64,000 bases of DNA from Lepiota brunneoincarnata (GCA_023014365.1 JAEBUN010000012.1:62001-126000), one strand, 5' to 3'; shown: positions 10,344-22,958, numbered from the stretch's first letter. Made by a program: numbers and translations. The notes: generated by a model from the sequence alone, not told the origin.

Positions 10344-12404
10344 CTGAACATGTCCTCCTCGGCCTCACAACAGGCAGCATGAGGAGGGGCGGATCGTGGC
10401 GGATCCCGTGGTTCAGGCCGTGGCCCCCCCCCTACCCCCTCCACCAACCCACTGGATGTCCTGTCCCCCAGCTCCCTGAGGAGCCCTCTTCAAGAGCCCG
10501 CTGCCCGCTATGGTACAGCAGCAAGCATGCATGCTGTGGTTTCCCCACCTTATGGGATGGCCGTCAACCTGGTGGAGACGCCGAGACAGGCTTGACCTGT
10601 CTCCCACCTCTCTGCGTTTTCTAACGACTCGCGGTCATCTTCCAAACGACCGCGGCGTAACTCCAGCGAAGGGGGTCGCCCCCTCTTTGCTCCACCTGCG
10701 ATATCCCCCCTGTGGGTTGACGTGGATGCTGCTCCGAGCAGTGACAGTCAGGACTGATCACCTGCAGGTGATAGCGGAGTCGTTCGAGCAGGCGACGGAC
10801 TACTTGGTGAAGCACACCAAGGTTCTCATGATGGGCCCCTCTTGGGAGAGGGCCTGGCACACATTTGATGGTCTTCTGCGGCGTACTGGGCGCTGCGGAT
10901 TCCTAGACTATGGGCTGAAGTGCGAGGGGAACGACGAGTCCACCCTCCGGCAGTCCACCATCGACAGGATGCACCTTTTTGGGAAGGATATCTCGGACAT
11001 CCCCGAGGTAGTAGGGCCTCCCAGCTGGGTAAGACTTGCTGTGGCTGCCCCACCCTCTCGACCAGCCATTATGCCAGCTCCCATGGATACAGCCTCCGAC
11101 GCCAGAACCTCCTCAACCGCGCTGTCTGGAGGGGTTAAGTCCTCCAACTCCAAGGGTAAGGGCAAGGCCCCCCCTCCCCCTGCACCGCTGCCCAACCCTA
11201 GAGGACTGGGCCCATCGCAAGCAGGCACATCCTACGCGAGATTGGCGGTCCCACCACTGCCGCCCAAGGTGAACCTCTCCACCAAGCCCAGGGGCACGAA
11301 GTGTTCCTTCGCTCAGGTGGCTGCCACCCCCCTGGTCTCGAGGGATGGTGATACAAAGGTTGCGGAGGCCATTGCCACTATGGCAAGGGCCTTCCCACAC
11401 CTGTCCCCTGCGGATATCCTCCACACTGTTGGTAGGGGATCCCCCACTCCATCGTCTGGGAGGCCTCACAAGAGGCCTCGCAACACTACCGCTGGCCCCA
11501 CTAGGCACCAGATCGTCATCCTGTTTGTGGGCCCTAGGCCCCCGATCAAGGACTTATCTCAGGTCGTCGCGGGGGCTAATCGTGCCCTCCTCAATGTGAA
11601 GTCCTCCCTTAATGTCACGTCAGCCTCCCTGGCATACGATGGCGTCTCTCTCGCGACTGACCCGGTTGCGTCCACAGCGGATCTTAACGTGATCCAGGAC
11701 TGGGCTTCCCGGTTCTTCCCAGCGGGATTGCAGCCTACAGCCACGGTCCCCTCCTCTAAGTCCTTCATGAAAGTGTCGGACGTCCCATTCTTTGCCCCTG
11801 ACGGGTCGCGCATTACCAGTCAGTGGATCGAGAACATCATGCGACAGTCGTTGCATCAAGGTTTCGTTAGCCTTCAGGGCCCCCCCAGGGTCAGGAGGAA
11901 CTCCAACAAATCAGACACCACGACTGTCTGGTTCGAGATCTGGGACTTGCAGACCGGGTCCACTTCCAAGTCGATGATTGGAAGGTCGTTGGCCGTTGGG
12001 CCCCGCGCTTGCCCTATAAGTGCGGCCTCCCAGCGGGTTGGGACATCCCTCTGCCGCCGTTGCTGGCGGTGGGGGCACCCGACTAATGTTTGCAGGGTGA
12101 GATTCCTGACCTGCCCCATCTGCTCCAAGCCCCATAGCAAGGACAACCATAGGTCAATGGCGGGGTGCTGCAAGGCCTGCCCCAATGCGAACCCACCTGG
12201 TCACCGGTACTGCTGAGGGCACTCCGTGCCCTCACCAGCCCTGTTGTAGGAACTGTGGCTGGACCCTACACCGCCCACAACAAGAAATGCCCTTTCTGGC
12301 GCAAGTGTTTTGAGGACGGTTGGGCCAAGAAATGATATCAGGAGGTATGTGGTTCCCCTACCACCCCCAAGGTCTCACTAACTCAGCCTAGGAGTAATGC
12401 CTAG
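10344..12404 (+). pseudogene. LINE-B ORF1, nearly complete but frameshifted
   Basis: The likely start is ATG at 10344 (MSSSASQQ), shared with 43496, although a stop follows soon in this copy. The main open stretch is 10510-12216. It includes a region like [13 protein letters not shown], a proline-rich segment, a middle domain with IVILFVGPRPPIKDLSQV and a knuckle CRRCWRWGHPTNVC followed by CPICSKPHSKDNH. A frameshift near 12200 disconnects the third knuckle. ORF1 is expected to bind LINE RNA and act with ORF2 protein. Its stop TAG (12402-12404) overlaps the ORF2 ATG (12397). Confidence 0.8.
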
Positions 12405-12629
12405 GTACCTTAACAAGTTACGTATATGCTCTCAGAATGTAAACCATAACTACATTCTGCTGGACTCCTATCTCGAGTTGTATAAGAGTGACTTTGACAT
12501 CCTGTTCATGCAAGAACCCCCTTGGCGGAACCTCCATAAGGCTCCCTCTACTGTCTCTAGAGATGGGAGGATGTTGTAGGCGCTCCACTCCATCCGGAGT
12601 GGGTGTGCATTTGGAACCCTCAGCCGGGT

Positions 12630-12633
<4 letters not shown>
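12397..12633 (+). pseudogene. LINE-B ORF2 start, endonuclease N-terminus
   Basis: The frame opens at ATG 12397 and reads LRICSQNVNHNYILLDSYLE, then FMQEPPWRN, the first endonuclease blocks. A stop arises from a small deletion near 12575. The coding region is cut by LINE-A and continues at 19230. Confidence 0.8.
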
Positions 12634-12663
<30 letters not shown>

Positions 12664-13002
12664 TCCAATTTATAACGCAGGCCGCATAGGGAGGCCGCGT
12701 GCAGCTACCAACTACGGTACAAACGACCGAGCTGTACACTACAGGGTATCTGTACATACAACGTGTGACCGCGGATGCGGGCATGCGTTTCCCCATGCCC
12801 AGGACAAAGCCGCCCCGAACGAACGGAGGCGGGAAGACGGCTGCCACCCAGCACGCGGTGCGGGAACCAAACTGGAGCAGGGTCCCCCCCCTTATCGGGG
12901 GTTAGGGGTCAATTCCCACATAAATCCCTACACGCCGCCCGAAGACAGCGGGAGAATAACCACCGCCCCGGCCCGGACCCAACCAGGTGCCAGGCAGAGC
13001 CA

Positions 13003-16000
13003 CTAGCCGATACCCCCCAGGGGGGGCCCGGCCCTCTCAGCGAACGCGAACGCGGTCGGAGACGCTTCGAGGAAAGCAATGAGAGCCTCGACCGTAGCTG
13101 GGACCCCCGCTATGGAGTGCCTAGGGCAGCTCCAGAACACATGCTCACGAGTTTCCTCCCGAAACCCGCAGCAACAGGAATAATCTTCCCGTGGGAAAAA
13201 GTGCCTCCGATAGCCCCCTATCGGCGCGTGGTTAAGAATAGCACGCGTCATCTGGGCCATTACTGACACCGAGTGAGCGTGCGGGATCCAGGCACCACTG
13301 TGGAGATACGTGGGCCGCAGGGGACGGTCATCGTCCCTGGCGAGCTGGAGAAAACCATGCCCGCGATGGTCAGGATCCTGGAACAAGTCGATCCAGCGGT
13401 CCTGACACGACCGTACTTCCTCCTTCCGGAGGTAGTCAAGCGAGGCCCGGGGACGAGCCCCTACCCCAATGGGAGGCAACGACTGAGTGAAGTCGTGCAC
13501 CTGAGTGTGGAAAGGCCACCTCGCTCGCGAGGGGACCTCCCAGAAATGAACCGAGCGGGCCGGACCCCCGGCGAACCACCTGGCGAGAAGGCGACAGACC
13601 GCCAAGGAATAACCCTGGGCGGAGTGCACCGATGGGTCCACCGCCCGCCTGGCCGAGGCCATCGAGTCGGTGAACAAGATGAGACTAGCGGCGCCCTCGA
13701 CAGAAACTGCCTTGGACACCGCCAGCTGGATGGCGAAAAGCTCGGCCTCGGGAGCCGTAACCTTCCCCCCCGGAAGCCGGACCGCATGGATGCAGTCCAG
13801 CCCCTGGAAAACCTGGGCGGCTGACACCGCCTGGTGGACCCGGCAGGGCGGCAGACTCGCGTCCGTCGCCACCACCAGAACCCCCAGATCGGCCTGCGCC
13901 CGGGCCAGAACCCGGTCGAGAGCCGCGACATGGGCCGTAAGGGCGTCCTCCGCCCCTCGGTCGTAGGAGTGGAAGCGGACCCGCTCAGGGTACACATCCA
14001 AGAGATGACGCCCCGGCCAGGCCTCCGGTGCCACCGCGTCGAAGGGCCCAGCAAGGGCAGCAAGACGCTGGTTAGCGTCGACAACGGGCCCCCTCACCTT
14101 GATCATCTCGCGGGGAGGGAGCCTGGCTATGGACCGGACATGGGACCAGAGATCACCACTGTAGCCCCAGCCAAGGAGGGCACGAACGGGGTGGCCCGGA
14201 GCAAGCGTGGCGTACCGCAACTCGGCACGGTCACGAAGCTTCCGGAGATGGAGATGAATGGGGATCAGGCCCGCAATGGCCCCAACCCCCCCATCGGGTG
14301 ACGTCCTGAAGGCGCCGGTAACCCAGAGTGCAGCCCTGGCGCTGCATCTGGCGAAGGTGGTCCAAAGCGCCCTTACACCTGGCGCCCCGGTAGTACCACA
14401 AGTGAAAGCCATACGTGGCAATAGGAACCACGCACGACCGATATAGAAGGCGCTTCTGGTCTGGCAGAAGCCCCCGGACGGAATTACCAAGCATCCCCAT
14501 GGCCTTGACCGTGGAAATAGCCTTGGTAGAGTAGAACCGAACATGTTCCTTAAACGTAAGGGCACGATCGAAATAGAAACCCAAGTACCTCCAATAGGTC
14601 TTGGGCCACAAGGGAGTAGCACTGGTAAACGGGGGAAACCCCAAGTCCACCGGGGGGTTCTCACCGGAACGATCCCGCGAGAAATGGAAGAGCTCGGACT
14701 TATCGTGCTCCATGACAAGCGCGAACCAGGTGAAGGTGTCATGGACAACCTCGTAAGATCTGTGGAACAGGACGCAGTTAGCGTCCAGATCCCAGGCCTG
14801 CGCCACAATGGTACCATCGTCGACGTAAGACAGGAGCGAAAGGCCCGGCTGAGGGAGCCTCCGCTCGATAATGTACATGGCCGGGGCCAAGTAGAGGCCG
14901 GACAGGACGGGCGAGAGGGCAGACCCCTGGCCCACCCCCACCTCCGCCCGGAACGGTTCAGACAGGAAGGAGTTCCAGGCATAGCTGGTAAACCTCCCCG
15001 TGAGATAAGAAGCAAAGAACCGGCCCACACAAGGGGAGAACCCCTGTTGAGCCAGAACCGCGAGAAGCATCCCATGGTTCAGGGATGGGAAGAACTGTGC
15101 GATGTCGAAGGCGAGAACACTCATCTTCAACCCGCGAGCCCACCCGGCACGGACAAGGTGCATGAGGTAGGCACCAGCATCTTTGGTGGACCGCTGGACC
15201 ACACCGCCAAACTGGTTTGGATGGAACATGCCAAACTTGACAGCCTCAAACTGCAAGTGGTGCGAGATCATTTTCTCGATAAGCTTACCGAGAGTATTGA
15301 GAAGGACGATCGGTCTGAACACCTTCGGAGTAGCGTAGGAGGGCTTGCCTGGTTTCGGTATGATAACCGACACGCTCTCCTTGAAGTGACGAGGCCAATG
15401 CCCGCACTCCATGCAGGCATCGGCAATCCGACAGACCAAACGGGTAACCGTTGGGCCCACCAGAACGGACTTGAGGTGCGTCCACGTGAGGTGGTCCAGA
15501 CCGGGCGCTGATAGAGAGGAGCACGCGCGCAAAGCCTCGTGCATCTCCAAGTCGGAGAAGACCGGCCACTCCCGCGGTGGGAGTGGATCGATCTGATCAA
15601 GAACCCCGACATCAACCGGGCGGTCGTTGGCGGCGTTGTAAGACCCGTGGAGCCCCTCCCAGAGCTCCTCGAGAGTATTGCAGGGGCGATCGCGATAGCG
15701 GATCACCTCGCAGGGAGGTAACCTGCGCGCCCTGACCCAATCCATCAGGTCCCAGGGGCGCTTGTTGGTAGAAGCAATCTCCTCGATGCGCTCATCGAAG
15801 AACTTGCGCTTGGCAGCCTTCCAGGTCCGCTTAAACGTGCGAGCGTCCTCCCTGTCCCGAGACCTGAGAATACACCTGTGTAAGTGCGTGAGCACTCATT
15901 GTCCCACCACGGCTTCGACCATGAGACAACGCAGACCTCCTTGGAGTGGGCAAGCCACGCCCCGGAGAAGACCGCAGAGACAGCCAGGGCCACCTCGTCG

Positions 16001-16896
16001 ATCCTGTCAGATGAGCCCAGGTCTGGGTAGTCCAGGCCCATGAGCCCTGTCGAGACCTCAGCCAGGAACTCGGCCTCCTCGTCCTGAGCCCCGCTTCAGC
16101 AAGCGCCTGGGCACAGCCTCCTCAAAGGCTTCCAGGGGGATAACGATCCGAAGGGGGCAATGGTCAGATTGACCCCGCAGATCGGGACACCGCGTGGGAA
16201 GTGGCAGATAGCCCGCAGCCTGCCCTCGCAAACACGAGGTCGATCACGGTAGAAGCAAGCCCCTCCTCAAAGGGGAAATGCGTGGGGCCCAGGGTTCTCA
16301 GGAAGCGAGAGATCCAGGCCCAACGAATCCACCGTTTCCAGCAGGGAGGCAGCAGCAGCAGGATTGTGGGGAGCCCATGGATCCCACTGCGGCGAGCGGC
16401 AGTTAAAGTCCCCCGAACATGAGGGCACACTGCGGGAGAGAGTCAGCCGCATCCGCGAGGTAGCGGATGCCCGACTGCCTGGCATCTGAGTAGATGTTGA
16501 GAAAGTACACGGCCTCCCCATGCAAGAACATGGAGACGGCCATGACGTCACTGGTGATCGACGACATCACATCGAAGTGACGGGTGGAGCCGCATCATCC
16601 GGTTATGCACATATGCCATAACCCAAGGAGGCTGATCCGGGGAAGAAGGAGGGCGGAACAAACACAGCCACTCTGGATGCTTGGGCGCCCCGACAACCTC
16701 ATCCCCATCAGGGTTAGAGGAAGACGGAACGCGACAGAATGGAGCGCTAGGGCGGCTCCTGTAGTAGGAACATATCAACCTCATCTTTGAATTGTTCCAG
16801 TAGAGAGTCTACAAGAATGTAACTATGAAATACATTCTGTGACCATATACGACACACTCTCCTCAATCTCCTAGGTTCCTGATGGTCCCTATTCAT
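13003..16896 (-). pseudogene. LINE-A ORF2: endonuclease, reverse transcriptase, RNase H
   Basis: Start ATG at 16896-16894 overlaps the ORF1 stop as ATGA. The endonuclease shows WSQNVFHSYILVDSLLEQF, LLQEPP and SGDFNCRSPQWDP in shifted frames (16850-16160). The reverse transcriptase is open over 15895-14340: IIPKPGKPSYATPK, LAFDIAQFFPSLNHG, GQGSALSPVLSGLYL and LSYVDDGTIVAQ. A one-base insertion near 14337 (compare 31395) shifts the frame into RNase H, which retains ATDAS, AELFAI and FTDSMAS and ends with the Cys/His tail CCCGFREETREHVFWSCP. The enzyme would nick DNA and copy LINE RNA in place. It looks inactive only through a handful of indels. Confidence 0.85.
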
Positions 16897-19096
16897 TGGG
16901 GTAAGCGGGGTTGACGCGGTGGGGAACGGACCCTTACCGGAGAATCGTACCGGCGCTCGATCCACTCCCGATCGAAGCAGTGAGCCCAGAACGGGCAGGC
17001 CGAAGCCGACGCAGCGTGAGCGCCGCCGCAATTCACGCACACAGGCGCAGTGAGGGCAGGGGCGGTCAGCGGGGGTGGGGGTGATGGGCGGCCTATGATT
17101 GGGCTGCCCCTTGCAACATGACGCAAACTGCCCGATGGTTAGTCAGGGAATGCGGACCGCCACAGTGAGAGCAGCGGATAGCCTCGCGTCGGCAGGCTAG
17201 GGAAGGGTGCCCCCACTTCCAGCAGCACTGGCAGAGGGGAATGCCTGGGTTGGCCTTGGTAGGGATAATCCTGCATGGAGTGCCATCGATAGTGATGACG
17301 CGTCGTGAGATCGTCTTCGCGTTGGACCCCTGCTGGGAGTCCCAGACCTCAAAGAACACGGTGGCCGTGTCAGCGGCCCTCGAGTTCTTGACAATGCGCG
17401 GCCTGGTGGCCAGCACGAAGTACTCAGACCATACAGAGCGCTGCATGGCCTCGACCACCCTGTCGGGCGTGAGCCAGGGCTGCCCGCCCCGGAACATAGG
17501 CGCAGTCGAGGAGCTTGAGGTAGCTCTTCGACCGAGGAAGGTTCGCGTCCACGACGGCATTGGGCCAGTTGCCGTGGACAGCGTTCCTGATAGTGCCAAT
17601 GTCCAGCTCACTGGGCACGGCGGTAGTGTAGCAAGCTACATGTGAATCCATCTGCTGGACTCGCTCGATACGAAACGAGCGAGCCCGCAGACGCCAGAGC
17701 GGCGGCCGCCACCCGATGAATCTCCGCGCAGACGACAGGGGCCCAGATTAACCGGGAGACCGCCCCCTGCGAGGGTGAGCATGACCTGCTTGCGTGAAGG
17801 TCCGGATGTAGTCATCCTAGGCTTGGGGGCCTTGGGTGGCTGCTGGGCGGCTGCCGCCTGCCGATGAAATGAGACCACCTTGTGAGAAGGCAGCCCCGGA
17901 AGAGCGCGCGCCAGGTCGACGAGACCTGACGGGGACGAGACAGCCGCAGTTGCATAAGAGCAGGGCTGGGGAACGAGGCTTGGTAGCCAAGTTGACACAC
18001 GGAGGGGGGGGACCTGGGGGGAGGCCTCGCGGCCAACTGAGCCCTGTCCGCCGCCGACAGCGGAGGAATATTGGCGGCTCGTGCCGCCCTGATGCGAGAT
18101 GGCCGCTGCCCTGCGCCGGGGTTGCGAGCCACTGGGACAGGATTGCCCAACCCCATGCGGGCCAGGTTCCTGAAAAATTGCTGAGTAGGCGCAGGGCGCG
18201 CATACCCAGCAGGAAAATGCCCTAAATCCTCCGCCGGAGCAGGAGGCAGGGGGAGGTTACCCTCCCAAGGGGTGCGGTGTGAGCCACCCACCTGAGGAGC
18301 GCCATCCACCTCCATAGGAGCCACAGAGGCCCTAGGAGAGGGGGCGTACATACTGCCTGCCACCCCAACAGGAGCGGGGGGTACAGTAGAGTCCTGGCCG
18401 TTTGCCCTTCCCTTGCGCAGGGGTAGGGGTGCTCGGCCTGGACGGACCATACACCTCAGAGGCCCACTCATGGAGCCTCAGGGTGCGCTTGCCCTCCGTA
18501 AAGGGGATATCGTCCCAGTCATGCTCCTCCACCTCGTGGAAGAGCCTGGCCAGGAAGCGGGCGACCTCTGCGCTACTGCCTTCCGAAAGGTTGCCGCGCT
18601 TGGCTCTCTCCAGCCACAGCGCAACCACGTCGAGAGCGTCCGCCACGATCCCAGCCTCACCCTCTGCATCCGCAGGGTTGCAGGAAAGGGTGAGGAAGGT
18701 GGGGATGAACTCGGGATCCTCCTCCTCCTCCACAACAGCGGGGCCGGGGGAAGGCTCGGCTCCAGGATCGACCGCCATCCTGGAGGAACCGGAGACCGAT
18801 TCAAGGTCGAGCTCCTGCCTCAGAGGGGTGGAGGGCTCGGGCGTGCGGGTGTGCTTGGGATGGGGGGTCACCGGGGCGTCATCCGGGTAGACGGCGGACT
18901 CGCGAGGCCTCTTAGGGGCCTCAGCAGCCAGAGCAGGGGCAGCAGCCTGCGATGCAGAGCTGTAGCCAGGTCGAGAGGAGCCGGGGGGGGCATCCTGAGT
19001 GCGGAAGATAGCCATAGCGAGGGGGTCCGGCAACGAAGGATCCGCCAGCGGAGGCGCCCCCGCTCCCTGAGAGGAACGAGTAGACCTTGGAGGCAT
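16893..19096 (-). pseudogene. LINE-A ORF1, zinc-knuckle protein, frameshifted
   Basis: The N-terminus begins MPPRSTRSSQGAGAPPLADP at 19096. An acidic and proline-rich region follows, then RLHEWASEVYGPSRPSTPTP, a middle domain (WDSQQGSNAKTISRRVITID) and three Cys/His knuckles: CQCCWKWGHPSLAC, CSHCGGPHSLTNHRAVC and CVNCGGAHAASASACPFW. Frame changes occur near 18370, 17950, 17640 and 17120. The sense copy at 25628-27636 keeps the same protein in a single frame, which shows that these shifts are secondary. Confidence 0.85.
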
Positions 19097-19229
19097 GCGC
19101 GTAGGACTTTAAGATCGTTGATCAGACTACAAGAGCTCATTGCAGAGGATAGCGAGTAGGGGTAGGCGGTGGCTGTGCAGCGAGTTTGTGGCGGTTGAAG
19201 TCCAAGAAGGGATGCTCAGCCGGGTGATT

Positions 19230-19453
19230 CGTCCCTGCAGGTGTTGGCTTATGTCCACTCGAGGCTGAAGTTGCTGCGACCATCCCTCCGGAGGGACTTG
19301 GTCAATCACCGCGACATTATGGTTGTGTCCCTGTGGCAAGGGGGGCACACTTATAATCTCATGAACGTCTATTCGGACGACTGCCACACCGCCATTCTGG
19401 CCCTTCGGGGGCTGGTGGACTCCCTGCCTGCCATGACGTATATGGCGGGCGAC

Positions 19454-19456
<3 letters not shown>
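19230..19456 (+). pseudogene. LINE-B endonuclease, continuation
   Basis: Resumes the coding interrupted at 12633: VLAYVHSRLKLLRPSLRRDL, NVYSDDCHTAILAL and TYMAGDF, ending inside the GDFNC active-site block where another LINE-A tail (poly-T 19457-19483) begins. The remainder of this copy is missing. Confidence 0.8.
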
Positions 19457-19487
<31 letters not shown>

Positions 19488-20110
19488 CTCCAATTTATTA
19501 CGTGGGCCACATAGGGAGGCCGCGTGCAGCAAAGTACTACAGTACAAACGACCAAGCCGTACACTACAGGGTATCTGTACATACAACGCGTGACCGTGGA
19601 CGTGGGCATGCGTTTCCCCATGCCCAGGACGAAGCCGCCCCGAACAAACGGAGGTGGGAAGACGGCTGCCGCCCAGTGCGCGGCACAGGAGCAAAGCCAA
19701 GACGAGGTCCCCCCCCTTATCGGCGGTTAGGGGTCAATTCCCACATAAATCCCTACACACCACCCGGAGGCAGCGGGGGAATAACCAATGCCCTGGCCCG
19801 GACCCAACCGGGCACCAGGCAGAGCTACTAGCCGATACCCCCCGGGGGGGGCCTGGCCCTCTCGGCGAATGCGAATGCGGTCAGGGACGCCTCGAGGAAA
19901 GCAATGAGAGCCCCGACCGTAGCCAGGACCCCCGCCATGGAGTGCCTAGGGCAGCTCCGAAACACATGCTCACGAGTCTCCTCCCGAAACCCGCAGCGAC
20001 AGGAATAGTCTTCCTGTGGGAAAAAGTGCCTCTGATAGCCCCCTATTGGCATGTGATTAAGAATGGCACATGTCATCCGGGCCATTACTGACACCGAGTG
20101 AGCATGCGGG
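19457..20110 (-). mobile_element. LINE-A 3' fragment, antisense
   Basis: Poly-T at 19457-19483, then 3' UTR and the last part of RNase H with the Cys/His tail (CRCGFREETREHVFRSCP, about 19960-20030). It is cut at 20110 by an inverted Copia LTR. No second TSD is found because the far side is rearranged. Confidence 0.85.
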
Positions 20111-20430
20111 TGTTGAAGCAGGAGCGTTGGGGGACTGGTAAGGAGTCCTAACAGCGAAGGAATGAGTGTATTACGCGAAGGGAACGACTAGAAACGAAAG
20201 GAACAAGCTGTGGACAGCTGTGAGAGACTGGAAGTCCCAAAAGCGTCCACAGGTGCAAGTCCATGTCTAGATCACATGACTAGCTACCAAAAGCGTCCAG
20301 GCCTATCTACAAGTCCACAAACACAACAACAAACAAGTGGGACTGTTCAGAGCACAATAAGACAAGTGCACACTGCTCACCACAGGAGTGCACATAGCAC
20401 ATCCTGGCATGTCACAGGGCACTCCTAACA
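20111..20430 (-). mobile_element. Copia LTR, short variant, inverted
   Basis: A complete 320-bp LTR in reverse orientation (TGTTGAAGC to CTCCTAACA). Its right end is joined directly to internal Copia pol sequence in the opposite orientation. The flanks GCGGG (left) and ATATC (right) do not form a TSD, so it is not a simple solo LTR. Confidence 0.9.
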
Positions 20431-21724
20431 ATATCGCCCTGCATCCCTATGCCTCATTCTGGCCTTGGCAGCCAAAGAAGGCTATTCACTTCGTTCTGTC
20501 GACATTTCATCTGCCTTCACTTATGGGGACTTGGATGAAGAAATCTACATGCGCCAACCTGAAGGCTACCACGAGGGAGGTCCTAACCATGTTTGCAAGC
20601 TCACCAAGTCGCTCTATGGCCTCAAACAGGCTGCTAGACAGTGGAACAAGAAGCTACATGACGTCTTTAGCTCTTTGGACTACACCAAGCTCAAGTCAGA
20701 CAACTCTGTGTATGTTTACAGCAAGGGTGACGTTCGTGTTATTGTTCCCATCTTCATTGACGACATCACACTTGTGTCCAAGAACAATCAAGCCATGGAC
20801 AGAACAGTAGCTGAGCTGTCAAAACACTTCAAACTCTGTGATCTTGGTCTCACCTCCTTTCTTCTCAACATCCAGATCACTCAGGATATCCCCAACTGCA
20901 CCATCTCCCTTTCCCAATCGCACTATATTGATTCTATGCTCAAACAGTTTGGTATGGATGACTGCAATCCTGTGAAGACTCCTATGAGTCCAGGAATTGA
21001 CTTAGCCAACATCACAATCTCCCCTGCAGAACAAGACCAGATGCGCTCTATTCCCTATCTCAGTGCTGTGGGTGCACTCCAGTACTTGGCCACAATGACT
21101 CGTCCCGACATTGCATTTGCTGTTGCTTATCTGGGGCGGTTTAATCACAATCCTGGCCCCCAGCACTGGGCAGCTGTCAAACACCTCTTCCGTTACCTCA
21201 AAGGCACTGCTGACTACAAGCTAGTCTACAGAGGGAACAATGATGACGAGTTGTTTATAACCTACTCAGATGCCTCTCATGGTGATTGCAAGGAGACAGG
21301 ACGAGCAACAGGTGGATATGTAACTCTGGTGTGTGGTGGCGCTGTAGGATGGTCCTCAAAGCATCAGGGATTGGTAACACTGTCTACTACTGAAGCTGAG
21401 TATGTTGCAGCAGTTGAAGCAGGCAAGGAGATCATGTGGATGCGCAACATTCTCTCGGAGATTGGACACATCATTTCCTTCCCTTCGACACTCTATGTTG
21501 ACAACAAGTCAGGAATACAGGTTGCAAAGAATCCAGAACACCACAGACGAATGAAGCACCTAGACCTTCGACTCTACTGGCTCCGTGATGCAGTGGAGGC
21601 TAGAATGATTGATCCAGTGCATGTACCAACCACTGAGCAGTTGGCCGACATCCTCACCAAGCCTGTTCCTGTGTCGATTGTGGAGTCCACAGTACCTCTT
21701 TTAGGTCTGCGACGGTGTGTCTGA
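20431..21724 (+). pseudogene. Copia pol fragment: reverse transcriptase and RNase H, open
   Basis: Starts inside the reverse transcriptase at the point matching 38491 and stays open to a stop at 21724, about 30 bp before the 3' LTR. Visible: [34 protein letters not shown], the catalytic FIDDITL, then RNase H with [31 protein letters not shown] and VDNKSGIQVAKNPEHHRRM. Ty1/Copia order places RT-RH last. Gag, protease and integrase are missing, so this is a 5'-deleted copy. It lacks the two stops seen in the equivalent region of the element at 34687. Confidence 0.88.
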
Positions 21725-21754
21725 TGCAGTAGGACTTGTCAGATCAAGGGGGTG

Positions 21755-22074
21755 TGTTAGGAGTGCCCTGTGACATGCCAGGATGTGCTATATGCACTCC
21801 TGTGGTGAGCAGTGTGCACTTGTCTTATTGTGCTCTGAACAGTCCCACTTATTTGTTGTTGTGTTTGTGGACTTGTAGATAGGCCTGGACGCTTTTGGTA
21901 GCTAGTCATGTGATCTAGACATGGACTTGCACCTGTGGACACTTTTGGGACTTCCAGTCTCTCACAGCTGTCCACAGCTTGTTCCTTTCGTTTCTAGTCG
22001 TTCCCTTCGCGTAATACACTCGTTCCTTCGCTGTTAGGACTCCTTACCAGTCCCCCAACGCTCCTGCTTCAACA
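21755..22074 (+). mobile_element. Copia 3' LTR, short variant
   Basis: 320 bp, TGTTAGGAG...CTTCAACA, preceded by a purine-rich tract GATCAAGGGGGTG that would prime plus-strand synthesis. It lacks the 49-bp internal duplication, like the inverted LTR at 20111. Confidence 0.93.
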
Positions 22075-22958
22075 GGAACACGTCTGGCTGGATTGCCATT
22101 CGTTAATTAGAGAAAAACCCATAACCCAGGATGAGGTAGAAATGCTGCCGAACCTTCCAAAATGTTCTACAGTGCCTGTAACAATTAAGCTTATTGTTTT
22201 CTATTTCATATTTACTATCTCCCATATGTATCTAAACAATATAAATACGGTCGCACTTGTTCGTGAAGAAGCAAGAGGTCTCACCCCCACTTCCACACGC
22301 AAGTCTGCAAGCCGTGATCAAGAACGGTTTCAGAGGGCTATTTAGTGTGCGTCGTTAAGTGTGATTTCTTCGGTCATCGACCAACCCAGAGACAGAGACA
22401 GAGACCAGAGTTCAGAGTTTAGAGTTCCAGAGTGTTAGAGACAGAGACAGAGACAGAGACCAGAGTTCAGAGACCAGAGACCAGAGACCAGAGACCCAGC
22501 GCTTTGAATTGACAGGGATTGTCCTTTCATTGTTGCACCGTACGGCTAAGATAACTTCAACGGCTGTTCGTTAACCTCTAAAAACACTACTCTCTTGAAT
22601 TTCGCTGTCAGAACGCACCCCCAGAACACCCTAAAAGACGAAACTGTTCATTATCTATATCATTCCACTTGTATTAGCTTAAGCTTATCGAATTGCGGCT
22701 AAGCTTAGTGAAAACAAGCCCACTATCTATATTAAAATCTACGAAAGTTTCTTCCTTTTCAGCGCCCGGGGGCATGGGTCGGCACACTAACAGCCTCCCT
22801 AATTGGTGTGGCACTAAAGCCAGCAGGCCAGACTTACATGAGGCGGCGCAAAAATGCGGAACACCCCAAACCCATTGCCCTCCCAACTAGGTAATCCCCG
22901 GGGTAGCGGGTCGGCCCAGAAGGCCTTCCTAAAGGGTGTACAAGGCGGGCTAAACTCC
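22075..22958. other. Non-coding stretch, no gene recognised
   Basis: I see no convincing gene, RNA or mobile-element terminus. The first part is AT-rich; 22620-22958 is GC-rich with only short chance frames. It holds the simple repeat at 22388-22499. Confidence 0.5.
22388..22499 (+). repeat. Degenerate AGAGAC/CAGAGAC tandem repeat
   Basis: Iterated 6- to 8-base purine-rich units (AGAGACAGAGAC, CAGAGACCAGAGACCAGAG) with irregular interruptions, a microsatellite-like tract. Confidence 0.85.

Larger units (their letters stand above)
10228..12633 (+). mobile_element. LINE-B, sense copy, 5' half (continues at 19230)
   Basis: The 5' end CTTCTTGATCTGGTACCACC is shared with another LINE-B start at 43381, which supports it as a true 5' end. 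It holds a 5' UTR, ORF1 and the first part of the endonuclease. It is broken at 12619-12633 by a minus-strand LINE-A whose TSD CTCAGCCGGGTGATT is repeated at 19215-19229, where LINE-B resumes. A second LINE-A at 19457 cuts it again and the rest is lost. Confidence 0.85.
12634..19214 (-). mobile_element. LINE-A, essentially full-length, antisense, 15-bp TSD
   Basis: At 6.58 kb this is the longest LINE in the window. On the minus strand it has a 5' UTR (about 19214-19097), ORF1, ORF2 with endonuclease, reverse transcriptase and RNase H, a 3' UTR, the tail TATAAATTGGAGATTTA and poly-A. The TSD CTCAGCCGGGTGATT at 12619-12633 and 19215-19229 fixes both ends, so this copy defines the family's full length. 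Several frameshifts disable it, but it is CpG-rich and thus comparatively young. Confidence 0.92.

Noticed and set aside
10510..12216. LINE-B ORF1 as an intact 568-residue gene
   Set aside because: Its first 70 or so residues use a different frame from the copy starting at 43496, and the C-terminal knuckle is frameshifted; it is a broken ORF1.
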